A stretch of DNA of 20,574 bases, taken from NCBI GenBank assembly GCA_028456385.1, contig JALNQF010000598.1, forward strand, positions 1 through 20,574. Direction: 5' to 3'. The notes beneath the pieces are model-generated. The model was given only the letters and a program-made list of their open reading frames with translations, was not told the origin of the DNA and searched no databases. The translations under genes were made by a program, and so were the position numbers. The stretch is from Ophiosphaerella korrae (taxonomy: Eukaryota > Ascomycota > Dothideomycetes > Pleosporales > Phaeosphaeriaceae). Positions 1-10,206 of this stretch are shown one piece after another (positions within the stretch are counted from its first letter, which is position 1; each line of letters begins with the position of its first letter).

Positions 1-2506
1 TATAAAACTAGATATCTAGAACGCCTACTACTAGATTAGAATTAAGAAAGGTAATAAATAGAAAATAGCGTTTAGAACACAATATAGACTATATAAATAC
101 CTAGTTATACCTTTTAGCTTAATAAACGTACTAGTAGCCTTCTAAGAAAGAATAAATATAGTACTAAGAGAGTACTTAGACATATTTATATTTGCATACC
201 TAGATAATATCCTTATATTCTTAGAAATAAAAGAAGAACACGTATAGTATATATATAAAGTACTAGAAAAACTAGTAGAAAGTAAACTATTCCTTAAAAT
301 AAGAAAATGTAAATTCTATACAAAGGAAATAGACTTCCTTAGATTTATTATCAAACTAGGAAAAATCAAGATTAATCTAGAAAAAATTAGATCGATTAAC
401 AAATAGCTAATACTAAAGAACCTAAAGGAAGTACAATAATTTTATAGCCTAGCTAACTTTTACAAAAAGTTAATAGTAAGATAGTCTAAAGATATAGAAC
501 TAATAATAAGGCTTATAAAAAAGGATATACTATTTAAATAGATAAAGGAATGTAACAAAGTATTTAAGAAGATTAAAAAGAAGTTTATAGAAAACCTAGT
601 TATTAGAATATACAACCTAGACCTACTAGTAATAGTAAAAACAAACGCATCTAATTTAGTCTATAGAATAGCACTAATATAAGAAGACCTAAAGACTAAG
701 AAAGAGTATTTAGTTAAATACTTCTCTAAGAAAATAAAGCTAGTAGAGCTTAACTATCTAATTTACAATAAAGAGATACTAGTAATCTATAAAGTATTTA
801 AATAATAGAGAGTATACCTATAAAGAGTAAAATACTAAATAAAGGTCTATATAGACTATAGGAATCTTATAAGATTTATACTAAATAAAGAACTAATATA
901 ATAATATATAAGATAGTAGGAATTCCTATTAATATTTAATATAGAAATTATATATATAAAAGAGAAAGATAACTAATTTATAGACGCCTTTAGTAGAAGA
1001 CTAGACTTATAGAAAGAAGTAAGCGCTACTAGTATAGTTCTAGTTAAAAACGAAGAAGGATATTTAGTCCTAAACACACCTAAAATAGCTATAACACTTA
1101 AAAGAAAGAGTAGTAAGCTAGATAAATAGATTTAGGAAGAAATAAGAAAAGCCTCTAAAGAGATAAAAAAACTTAAGATTAAAGAAAGTCTCGCAAAAGC
1201 CTATAGAAGAACGTATATTCTAGGAAAAATATAAAGAGAATTTATATAATAGTTCTATAAACTACTAGTATATAGATATTAAGGAATTAACAAAATACTA
1301 GATAGACTACTAAGAGATTACTATATCCTAAGAGCAAGACAACTAGTAATAGAAGTACTACGAGATTGTATAGAATACTAAAAGAATAAATATAGTAGGT
1401 ACGTACTATACAAGAAGCTATAACTAGTAGAAGTACTAGAATAACTATAGAGAGTTATTACAATAGATTTTATTACAAAACTACCTAAGTTAAAAGACCT
1501 AATATTAGGAGTTAAGTACAATAGAATCCTAATAATAGTAGATAAACTTACAAAGTACTTATACTTTAGACTATATAAAGAGAAAAGTAGAATAGAAGTT
1601 ATAGTATACTAGGTTCTAGGAACTATAATTAGCTAACATAGACTACTAGATAAGATTATTATAGATAGAGACGTAAGATTTATATTAAAACTATAGGGAA
1701 CAATAATAGTACAATTAGGAATTAAATATATAATGTTAATAGTATACTACTTATAGATAGATAGATAATTAGAACGCATAAATTAGATAGTAGAACAATA
1801 CTTAAGATACTACCTTAATTACAACTAGAACAACTAGGTATAGTTACTACCTATAGCACAGTTAGTATACAATAGCGTAAAGAATAAGATAATAGGAGTA
1901 TTACCTTTTTTTACAAACTATAGATTTAACCTTAGTGTATATAGAATACTAAGACTAGAAACATCTTAGTCTCTAAGAGGAGAAAACTTTACTAATAGAC
2001 TTAAAGACATACACAAGCAATTAAGATAGGATATAGAATTCCTATATAATTAAATAGCAAAGTACTATAACAAGAAATATAAAAAGAGACCCTAATTTAG
2101 AAAGGGAGAAAAAGTATAGTTAGTATAGAAAAACATTAAAAGCAAGAGACTAAGCTTAAAATTAGACTACGTTAAGATAAGACTATACAAAATTAAGAAA
2201 GAAGTTACTCTAGTTATATTTAAACTAAAGCTACTAAACAAAATAAAGATATACTTAACCTTCTATATAGCACTACTTAAGATAGTACTATAAAACGTAG
2301 AACTACTAGTGTATAAAGTAGATACGTACGGAGAATAAGAAGAATAAGAAGTTAAAGAAATCCTAGCACACTAGTTCTGTAATAGCAGGAACTACTATCT
2401 AGTAAAATAGATAGGTATAGATAGAAAAGGACAACTATAGGAAGAAACATAGGAACTAGAGGATAACCTTAATTGCTCTAAGAAACTAGAGGAGTTCTAA
2501 AGTTAA
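1..2506 (+). pseudogene. pol: RIPed pol: RT, RNase H, integrase, chromodomain
   Basis: One frame (codons starting at positions equal to 2 modulo 3) is continuous from the RT to the chromodomain with no indel; only point mutations break it. RT block: a PFGLTNAP-type region reads PFSLINV, followed by REYLDIF, and the active-site box at 191-208 reads FAYLDN where the family has YLDD, so one catalytic Asp is lost. RNase H: the TDAS motif reads TNAS at 641-652, again Asp to Asn. Integrase: a degraded HHCC finger lies near 1280-1380. The catalytic triad survives as Asp 1466-1468 (TIDFITKLP), Asp 1664-1666 (IDRDVRF) and Glu 1772-1774, with exactly 35 residues between the last two (DD35E). Chromodomain at about 2340-2500: EVKEILAH, then YYLVK followed by TAG (formerly Trp), then further Trp positions read as stops. 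Many in-frame TAG and TAA codons make it nonfunctional. Confidence 0.92.
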
Positions 2507-3120
2507 AACCCTCTAGAACGCCTTACAGCGAGTTAAGAAAACTAACGATACTACTACTAGATAAAAAGGCGATAAGAGCGCCTAATGTAATAGGAGCTAG
2601 AGTAGCCTCTACTACATTGTCTAAATCTAATTTAGCCTCTAAGGCACAAAACTATTTAGACGACTTAGCGTTATTATAAGCCTTTATCTTACAAAGATAC
2701 TTAACACAAGAATAAAGCTTTACTAGCTTATAAAGAGTTAACTTATACTTAGCCTTAGCTATAGCGAGCTATAATAATAATTGCACTTAAGCCCTATTAA
2801 CAGCTCGCTCTATACAATTTAGTAGAAGGAGACTATATAGAAATTAAATACTTACACTCTATAAGTAAAACCTTAGAAGAAATACAATTATACTAAATAT
2901 TAGCGAGGATACACTTGTTATAGTATTTACTATTATTTAAAGATATAAGATAAGTAAGACCTAATTTAGTACAACGATAATAAGAGAATATCTTAACCCT
3001 ATTGCAAATAATACAAGCTACAAGGAGAAGTTTATTACGCTAGGACTAAGACGGCATAGAGAGTAATAAAGAACTAAGAATTAACAAAGATATAGGATTA
3101 ATAACCTTAGTACTAGTATA
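2504..3120 (-). pseudogene. Possible antisense Cys-cluster/coiled-coil gene in element 1
   Basis: This is the stretch between pol and the polypurine tract, longer than needed for a 3' UTR. Read antisense to pol, one frame from about 3018 to 2800 keeps seven Cys codons: 3013-3015 and 3004-3006 (C-x2-C, in ACIICNR), 2971-2973 (RCTKLGLT), 2911-2913 (NKCILAN), 2884-2886, 2854-2856 and 2800-2802, with Tyr codons where TGC or TGT may have been lost. After a frame change near 2810 the antisense reading continues as a helical, charged stretch (AIAKAKYKLTLYKLVKLY, later CALEAKLDLDNVVEATLA) to about 2507. The layout suggests a zinc-binding cluster followed by a coiled coil, transcribed out of the 3' LTR. 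I do not recognise the protein. The frame change and RIP damage leave open that it is a chance reading. Confidence 0.4.
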
Positions 3121-3140
3121 GAGAAATAAGGGGCCGCGTA

Positions 3141-3153
3141 GAAGAGGGAATAG
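3141..3153 (+). other. Polypurine tract of element 1
   Basis: GAAGAGGGAATAG lies immediately upstream of LTR A, where plus-strand DNA synthesis is primed in LTR retrotransposons. It fixes element 1 as plus strand and LTR A as its 3' LTR. The purine-rich GC patch just before it (AAGGGGCCGCG, 3128-3138) is unusually free of RIP for this window. Confidence 0.75.
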
Positions 3154-3613
3154 TATTACAGTAGTAACAAGGGAAACTAAGATAGAACTAATTAGTCTAC
3201 GCTTAGCTACTAACAAAGTATAAGATAAGTAGAGTAACAACCTATAGGATAATAAGTCTAACTAGAAAGCTAATTACAATATAGACACGTAATAAATTTA
3301 TAAATTTGCAATCTTAGTAAATACAAAGTTACAAAGCCGTTATATAATAAATTTATAAATTCGCGATCTTAGTAAACACAAAGCAACGAAGCTACTAAGA
3401 TATTGTTACTATATAGTTAGTAGTAATACGCATTATTAGGATAGTATTAGTAATTTAATTATTAACTACGAGCGACAATATAAAGACAGTTGTAAAACAT
3501 CTTTTATTGTTTATAGCCTATTATAGATTATAACACGAACTTTTACTATTACCTTACAATCTACTAACACCTATTTAGGCTATTAGGAAGTCGACCCTAG
3601 TAAGCCGTTAACA
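3154..3613 (+). repeat. LTR A: 3' LTR of element 1 (460 bp)
   Basis: It aligns end to end with the reverse complement of LTR C (10207-10666) and LTR B (5602-6060). It begins TATTACAGTAG where the less mutated copy has TGTTACAGCAG, and ends GTTAACA, so the ancestral ends are TGTTAC and GTAACA. Differences from LTR C are mainly C-to-T and G-to-A, for example ATCAG to ATTAG and CTCAGCTGCT to CTTAGCTACT. Like the other copies it contains two diverged copies of a 41-base block at a period of about 55. Confidence 0.92.
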
Positions 3614-4586
3614 TATATAGTCTCGTCTATTTTTTTAGCTATATATAGTTTTATACTTTCTCTTCTCTATATAGGTAGTAGTTTGTATTTAAATATAATA
3701 CCTATATAGTTTCTAGATATACTAGATATTTTAGATCTATTCTCTCCTTATCTCCTTCTTAGTATCTATCTTTACTAGGTCTTTTTATTACTAAGACGTA
3801 GTATATTACTAGTACTTATAGTATATAGGCTTTATTAATCTATTATATTTTTCTTATAAAGTATTACTACTCTCTCTATATAAGTATTCTTCCTACTATA
3901 ACTATATATTATTCTATCTATTATTAGAATATTATAAACTTTATTACTCTAAGGTTACATTCTTTCTAGTCTTTGTACGCTTCCTCTATACTTATAACTA
4001 GTAAGTATTTTTAAATAAATTTCTAATTAGTATTTCGTTTTACTATATTTATTATTGTATAGCTATTATAGCTATATATATTTAACTAGGTATACTCTAT
4101 ATCTCTTATATTAACTTATCTCTTGTTTTCTTATAGTTCTTTAGAGGAAATAGTAGTAGTCTCTTTATCTAGTACTAGTCCTTTAGCCTAGATTAATAGG
4201 GTCTAAGGCTCTTCTCCTTCTAGATCTTCTACTAGTAAGTCTATTACGTAAGCTATTTCTTCTAGCTACGCTTTTGTTCTACTTTCTTTTATTACTACTA
4301 CTCTATACTTCTATAGGAAGTATCTTACTCTCTATTTACTAGAAAGATATATATAGTAGTTGTTATTATAACAAAAGGTCTAATAGAGTATTATATATTA
4401 TACCTCCTTACTCTTAGCTACCTTTTCTTAAGGTTTAGCCTATACTTTAAGTACTTCTTTCTTGTTTTTAGTCGTCTTTAACTACATTTCTTTATCTTTC
4501 TTAAGTTCTTTACTTCTATAGTCTTTTACAAAGTATCTTAGTTTTCTATATTTATAATATACTATATCTTTCTTAGACTTTAATTA
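3614..4586 (-). pseudogene. Gag C-terminus to pol start of element 2, RIPed
   Basis: This continues the minus-strand element downstream of the zinc knuckle. The frames give charged, Gln/Arg-rich readings with many TAG and TAA codons, for example near 3990-3900. No protease active-site motif (DSG or DTG) can be placed with confidence. It ends at the LTR A junction at 3613. Assignment rests on position within element 2, not on a recognised domain. Confidence 0.5.
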
Positions 4587-5560
4587 GTAGTTCTTTATAT
4601 AGTAGCCTAGCTTACTATAGTTAAAGTACGTAAAGTCTTTATTCTTCTTTTTCTTTTTATCCTTATTAGCGTTAAGGATTATAGGGTCTCTTTTATTATA
4701 GTTCTAGGTGTAACCTCTATACTTATTCTTCTTCTATTCTTAAAGATTATTATTAATCTATATTACCTATTACTTTAGAGCTTCTAGTATTTGTAGTTTT
4801 TCTATATAGATTATTTTATATTAAATTTTTACGTTTAGTCCCTATTTAAATTATAATATTAGAGCTAATTTATTCTATTCTATATTTTGTAATAGTTATT
4901 TAAAATATAATATATATTCTAGAATACTCTTATTCTACGTAAGCTTTTTAAGTCTTTCTTTAGCTTATTAGGTAATATCTATATCCCTAAATACTACTTT
5001 TATTTGTCTAGTAAAGTATTCGTAACTTCTAAAGATAGCTTTAGTTTTATCTTTCTATATTATTAGAGTATATATTGTATAGTCTATCTAGTAAGGTTTA
5101 AACTATCTTATTACGTCTTCTTTAAGGTGCATCCTAATATATATTACTTTCTTTTCTTCTATATTAAAGTATAGTACTTATATATCTATCTAGAGTTATA
5201 CTAAGGCTATAAAAGGTCTTAGTTTCTCTCTTATTCTATTAAATTTCTTAAGTATAGGTATCTTTAGTAGTTTCTTTATTGTACTTATCTCTAGGCGTTA
5301 TATAATTAGTTCTATTTAGTTTTATCCTTTAATAATAGCTTTAATCTAGGCCTTATTCTATTTTATATACTCTTAGAGTTCTTTGTTCTAGGTTTCTAAA
5401 GCGTTAATTACTATTTTTATATCTTCTTTTTTAAAGATTAAGTTATTTATATAGTTTTTAATATCCTTCTATACTATATTATCTAACTTGTAACTACTTA
5501 TAGGTACCTTAGCTACTCTCTTAGTTAAACTTTCTACTATTGTATTAGCTAGACTATACG
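4587..5560 (-). pseudogene. gag: RIPed gag (capsid/nucleocapsid) of element 2
   Basis: This is the structural Gag of a gypsy retrotransposon. The zinc knuckle is at 4587-4628 and reads YFNYSKLGYYIKNY on the minus strand, which is the CX2CX4HX4C pattern with all three Cys codons and the His turned to Tyr by G-to-A or C-to-T changes. Upstream is a helix-rich, charged N-terminal part (VPISSYKLDNIV near 5500, then KKEDIKIVINALET). The start codon is lost, so about 5560 is taken from where gag-like reading begins, 40 bases inside LTR B. Confidence 0.72.
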
Positions 5561-5601
5561 CTACTTACGCTTTACTTCTTACAATAACTAAATTAGTAAG
5601 G

Positions 5602-6060
5602 TGTAATAGGTGCACTAGGGTTAACTTCCTAATAGCCCTTAGGTTATTAGTAGATTACAAGATAATAACAAAAGCTTATATTATAATTAGTAATAACTTA
5701 TAAATAATAGTTAATTTGTGTATATAATGTTAAGTATTAGTATTCTAGGTTAGAGATTAGATTACTAATACTATCTTAATAATGCGCATTCTATTAACTA
5801 TATAGTTCTATTTTCTTAGTACCTTTATTACTTTGTATTTACTAAGATCGCGAATCTACAAATTTATTATATAATAGCTTTGCGCCTTTGTGTTTACTAA
5901 GATTGCAAATCTATAAATTTATTACGTATTTATATTATAGTTAGTCTCCTAATTAAGCTCGTCGTCCTATAAGTTATTACCCTACTCCTCCTATACTTTA
6001 TTAGTAACTAAGCGTAGACTAATTAGTTCTATCTCGATTTCTCTTGTTACTACTATAACA
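5602..6060 (-). repeat. LTR B: 5' LTR of element 2 (459 bp)
   Basis: Homologous to LTRs A and C. In plus coordinates it starts TGTAATAGGTGCACTAGGG and ends CTACTATAACA. It is the most diverged of the three: the part near 5690-5760 differs from LTR C by more than transitions, so it represents a subfamily or an older copy. The bases flanking its two sides (TAAGG before, ACTAT after) do not match, as expected for an LTR with internal element sequence on one side. With LTR A it forms inverted copies flanking about 2.0 kb. Confidence 0.9.
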
Positions 6061-8864
6061 ACTATCTTGTTAATATACTTATTGTAGACAAGCGTAATAG
6101 TCCTATCTAGCTAACTCTATATTACTTATACGCCTAGGAACTAGTTTACTAAGCCTTTGTCTTCTATATTATATACTTGTTTAATTCTCTTAATTATTTA
6201 GTAAGCTACTAATTAGTAGATTTTGTAATATATTACTAATATATTATTAATATAGAAGAGAAGGAGTATTTTACGCTCTTTATTATAGAATAAGTATAGC
6301 TCTTCTTTTAAGACTATAAGACTAGCTTGTTTAAGTATTCTTAAGAGCTCCTTATACTAAAAGAGTAGTAAGTCCTTTAGGCTATATAGTACTTAATTAA
6401 GCTTAACGTACTTACTAGCTACTTTAAACCTATCTAAGAGCTTATAGATAACTACTAGTTAATAATCTCTATATACGTAGAGGAAAGCTCTAATAATATT
6501 ATACTAAGCTACTTCTAAGTTAAACTTAGCTGTAATTACTATTGCGGTTTAAAACAAGCGCGCTACTACCGTAGTAGTATAAGTTAATTGTATTAAATTA
6601 ATTATTTAGAGGTCTCTACGCACTATAATCTAAGCTTTATACTTAAGAAAGTAGCTATCTTAGTTAAGTTTGTATGTAAAAACCTACTTTAGAGGTAGTA
6701 GCTAATTACTTAATTACGAGCGCTCTATCTCCTTCTAGGTACTAGCTACTAGTAGTATATTAATCTCTTTCTAAGCTACTTATTTAAAGAGCTACCTATA
6801 TAGGTATATATATAGGTACTTCTAATTTTATAGTAGTAGTAGTAGCTCGTCTTAATATAGATAAGCTTGTAGCTATAGCTATAGCTTAAGCTAAGTAGCT
6901 ACTATAATTATAGCGTTTACTATAGCGAGCTCTATATTTAGGTTATAGTCTATTAGTACTTATAAGAGTAGCTTATCTAGTATACTACTTTATTTACTCT
7001 ACTTAGGTTTATATAATAATAAGTAAGTACTTAAGCTTTTAGTACTATTATCTAGCTTGTTATTTTAGAGTCTTTAGCTTAATTACATTAGTACTAGCTA
7101 TTACTAGCGTATATACTACTAATAAGCTCTAACTATATTATTTAGAGCTATATAAGATACAGCTACTTAATAAAAGATAGTATTTACTTTATTTAGAGCT
7201 ATAGAAGCTATAGCTACTTAAAGAAAAGTAGTTTAATAAGTAGTAGTTTAATTTAAACTCTTATCTATTAGCTACTCTAAGGCGTTTACTTCTCTAGTTA
7301 ATTATAATTCCTAGGAGCTTTTAAATACTTTGCTATATTAATTTCTATAATGAATATTAGTACCTATATACAAAACTCTTCTAGGTTTAGGTATTTACTC
7401 TAGAGTTTAAAAGCTACTAAGCTTAGGTTACTCTATATAGATTCTATATAGTTTACTAGCTAAGCTTACTACTTATATAGAATTTACTCCTTATTCTACT
7501 AGGATAACTAGCTAGCTAGCCTAGCTTTTAGTATTATATAGAGCTCTACTTCTTAGATTTTACTCTAGGTACTTACTTTACTAGTTACTTTCTAGGATTT
7601 AAGCTACTTTATAGAGATAGTTATATATATTATTTAAGATTTCTTTTATATTACGCGCTATATCTTTATATAATATATTAATATGTTTTTAAATTTCTAG
7701 CTTTAGAAGCTCTTAATAAGCTTTATTCCTTTTATTATAGAAAAGCTACTTATTAAATATTATATTACGCGTTATAATTACTTAATCTAATTCTAGGACC
7801 TATATCTTATATATATTAGATATTCTATATCTTACTAGATATCTAATATAGCCCTAAGGGCTTATTTTAAAGCTTTTCTTATTACGCCTAGCTACTTACT
7901 CTTTATTAAGTAGATATACGTAGTAGCTATAGGTATATACTCTACTCTAATCTAGCTAAAGGTCTACTATAGTAGCTCTTACTTACTCTAGCTAATAGTA
8001 TCTAAAGTACTATATTAGGAGCTTATATAGTATAAGCGTAGCTTAGGCTTATATTATATAGTTATATAGCTACCTTTACTATTTCTAGCTAAAGCCTTTT
8101 TAGTAAGTTAGTACTTATCCTTATCTTAATTACTTTTATTATTATTTCTTAACTAGCTCTTTTAGCTCTTCTATTTAGCTTATATATATATACTAGAGAG
8201 CTCTTAATTATAATCTTTTCTTATTTAGCTTAAATCTAAAAGCGCGTCTTACTTCTTTATAAGAGCGTTACTACTTTATTATCTTACTAGAGTATATATA
8301 TATAGCTTATAGTATATTAGTAGCTACTTTATAAAGCTTTTAAATACTCTTATTAATTTTTAAAGAGATTTACTTTATAATAAGTATATATAGAGCTTAC
8401 TACTATACTTATACTAAAGTAGTATAGTCTAAATATTTCTAAAGTAGCTAGTAGGTATATTAAATAGGTCTTACGCTACTTACTAGTATAGGCGCAAAGC
8501 TCTCTCTTTAGGCTACTTTAAGATAACTTACTTAGTATATACTATTAAGTAATACTTATACTTAATACGCACTATCCTATTAATATGTACGTTTCTTATA
8601 CTTATTACTAGCGCTCGTAGTACTTCTAGTCTAAGATAACTAGCTCTAGTATACTAGAGTTCTTCTAAGTTACTTCTAGGCGTTATACGCTATAAGCTAA
8701 GCTAGTAATTAACTTAATTACTTTAAGTTACACTTATAATAGTTAGATAAAACGTAATAAGCGTATATTTAATAAAAGTAAAGTAATATTTATATATTAG
8801 CGTTACTAGTATAATACTTTCTACTAGTATTCTTACTCTTAGAGTTACGTTAAAACTTTAATAC
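6061..8864 (-). pseudogene. pol: RIPed copia pol: GAG pre-integrase, integrase, reverse transcriptase
   Basis: The domain order integrase then RT on the minus strand identifies Ty1/copia. The GAG pre-integrase block near 8610-8670 reads LEELQYTRASYLRLEVLRA (family: WH-x-R-x-GHL). The integrase core near 8250-8510 includes DLFNIPTSYF and LYIYLLQSKSLQKLIRVF. RT at about 6690-6130 includes AQIIVRRDLQ (family KARIVVRGD), then the active-site box at 6243-6254, which reads YINN where copia has YVDD, so both catalytic Asp are lost; FLGVQVI follows near 6130. The integrase and RT are in different frames, so at least one indel or frameshift lies between about 8250 and 6700. The 3' end is cut off by element 2 at 6060. 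Confidence 0.88.
8860..8864. repeat. Target-site duplication of element 3 (left copy)
   Basis: AATAC directly abuts the left LTR and is repeated exactly at 16106-16110. Five bases is the usual duplication length for gypsy integrases. Confidence 0.9.
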
Positions 8865-9307
8865 TATTAAGACCTTAGAACTAAGTAAAGGTAATAAGAG
8901 TAAGTAGGCTTCTATAAGATAAGTAAGGTTAATAAATACGTTAGATATATAACTTAATTAATAATTAGCTTTTATTAGAGTATTATAAGGTATATAAGTA
9001 TTAATAGGTAGATAAGAATCTAATTAAAGTATTAGTAATAATACTCTATTAGGATAAGAAGTAAAAAAAAGATTAAATAAAATAGTTTATAAAGGTCTAT
9101 TAACGTTCCTATATACTTACTATCTAGAGTTTATTCTTAAGCGCTTACTCTAGAGCGTTTACTCTAGAGTACTTATTCCTAAGTATTTACTTTAGAGTGT
9201 TTACTCTAGAGCGTTTACTACTAAATAGTTATATATTCTACTATACTATATTACTTAGTTTAATTACGTACAATATAATAGCTTACCTACTACTTAGTAT
9301 TATAATA
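8865..9307 (-). repeat. 3' LTR of element 3 (443 bp)
   Basis: Near-identical to 15705-16105 over its whole length except for a 42-base expansion. It starts TATTAAGACC and ends ATTATAATA in plus coordinates; before RIP the ends would be TG and CA. The extra 42 bases are three additional 14-base units of the GCGTTTACTCTAGA type (array at about 9141-9222; five full units here, two in the other LTR). Confidence 0.92.
9141..9222. repeat. 14-bp tandem array within the 3' LTR of element 3
   Basis: Units read GCGCTTACTCTAGA, GCGTTTACTCTAGA, GTACTTATTCCTAA, GTATTTACTTTAGA, GTGTTTACTCTAGA, then a partial GCGTTTACTACT. The matching array in the 5' LTR (about 15981-16018) has two full units plus the partial one. 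Confidence 0.85.
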
Positions 9308-9323
9308 CTATCTCCCTTTCTTA
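9308..9323 (-). other. Polypurine tract of element 3
   Basis: On the minus strand AAGAAAGGGAGATAG immediately precedes the 3' LTR, matching in type and position the tract of element 1. It confirms the minus orientation of element 3. Confidence 0.75.
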
Positions 9324-9519
9324 CGCTAAGTCTATCCTTAGGCCTAGCTTTCTATTAGCTAAGTCTAGCTTATAAGTAATTTACTCTACCTTCTAGTTAA
9401 AAACTATCTTGCTATAATATTACTTCTTTCTTAGTCTTATAAACTTTATCTTTTATTAGAAATCTTTACTCTAAACTATATTTCTAAAACACTTTATCTA
9501 TGTTATTCTTTTTAAGGTA

Positions 9520-9935
9520 TTCTTTATTTTATTATATAAGATTCTACTCTAAAGTATACTAAGTATACTTGTATAAGGCGTCCCTATATTAGTATAACTT
9601 AAGAGTCTCTTAATAAAACTAATAAAGAGTTCTATAAAAAGGTTAATAATAATAAAAAACTTCTTACTATTATTATTACCTATTTACTATATAATAAGAA
9701 AATATTAAAATCTACTAAAGAGCGTACTTATTATAAGGCCTTATACTTAGTATTAGAATTAGAGTAAGAAGGTAATAAAGTCTTAGCGTAAGTTCTTAAC
9801 TATTCTACTACTTCTATTAATATTACCTCTTCTCTTACTATCTAGTTTACTATTAGCTTATTAAATAAATTTATTATAACTAAGAGAGCTTTATAGGCTC
9901 TATATAGTTAGGCTTATTATTAAACTTTTTACTAC
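9520..9935 (+). pseudogene. Possible antisense Cys-cluster/helical gene in element 3
   Basis: The roughly 690 bases between the chromodomain and polypurine tract contain no sense-strand domain I recognise. On the plus strand, antisense to gag-pol, one frame from about 9552 reads KYTKYTCIRRPY, which looks like a Cys cluster with all but one Cys turned to Tyr (surviving Cys codon 9570-9572). It is followed by over 100 codons with few stops and helical, charged character (NKEFYKKVNNNKKLL, ERTYYKALYLVLELE, LLNKFIITKRAL), to about 9930. The position and orientation match the antisense reading in element 1: next to the 3' LTR, reading outward from it. The protein is not recognised. A chance open frame in AT-rich DNA is the alternative. 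Confidence 0.35.
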
Positions 9936-10011
9936 TAATATATTTATTATATTCTAGCTATAGCTTTGTATATCTTATATATCCTAGTATATAGTACTTA
10001 ATTCTTACTTT

Positions 10012-10201
10012 CTTAAGTATCTACTAATAATTCTATAGATTAGCTTTAGGTTCCTATATATTTTTACTTGCTAAGTAGCCTTTCTATTTTACTAGCTACT
10101 TTTAGAGAAACTATATACTTTAGAAGGTGTTACGTCCTATTTCTTAATATCTCTATAGGTCTTTAACTTTAATCTTATTATCCTCTTGTTTCTAATATTA
10201 G
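10012..10201 (-). pseudogene. Chromodomain of element 3 (separated from pol by solo LTR C)
   Basis: The minus strand reads EDNKIKVKDL, then LVK-TAG-KGYLASKNI-TAG-EPKANL (near 10075-10095 and below), which is the chromodomain core LVKWKGY...NTWEP with both Trp codons turned to TAG. It ends near 10012 at LKK. Removing 10207-10666 plus one AATTA copy puts it in frame with the integrase tail ending at 10672. Confidence 0.85.
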
Positions 10202-10206
10202 AATTA
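10202..10206. repeat. Target-site duplication of solo LTR C (left copy)
   Basis: AATTA abuts LTR C and is repeated exactly at 10667-10671, showing that the single LTR is bounded by its own duplication. Confidence 0.9.

Larger units (their letters stand above)
1..3613 (+). mobile_element. Element 1: 3' portion of a RIPed Ty3/gypsy chromovirus
   Basis: The 5' half lies outside the window. Visible in order on the plus strand are reverse transcriptase, RNase H, integrase and a C-terminal chromodomain (to about 2500), a 640-base 3' region, a polypurine tract (3141-3153) and the 3' LTR (3154-3613). Reverse transcriptase before integrase identifies Ty3/gypsy, and the terminal chromodomain identifies a chromovirus, a class that targets heterochromatin. 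The element ends abruptly at 3613 against the opposite-strand gag-pol of element 2, so it probably inserted there, with TATAT (3614-3618) as the expected target duplication. The partner copy would lie left of the window. Confidence 0.9.
3614..6060 (-). mobile_element. Element 2: 5' portion of a second gypsy element, minus strand
   Basis: It carries the same LTR family as element 1, but in the opposite orientation. LTR B (5602-6060) is its 5' LTR, and a gag with a CCHC zinc knuckle runs leftward from it. The pol and 3' LTR are not in the window because the inward end of element 1 (3613) interrupts it. Its right edge (6060/6061) lies within the copia reverse transcriptase-RNase H region of element 4, so element 2 inserted into element 4. 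ACTAT (6061-6065) is the expected target duplication. Confidence 0.8.

Noticed and set aside
3046..3240. A 64-codon open frame on the minus strand, as an independent small membrane protein
   Set aside because: It straddles the 3' end of element 1 and LTR A. The hydrophobic character is what a TA-rich, Leu/Ile-biased reading gives. It is kept only as a possible N-terminal extension of the antisense reading in element 1.
6830..6846. Short trinucleotide run (AGTAGTAGTAGTAG) as a microsatellite of interest
   Set aside because: It is a brief TAG-rich stretch of the type expected where RIP has hit CAG or TGG codons, and lies inside the copia pol reading.
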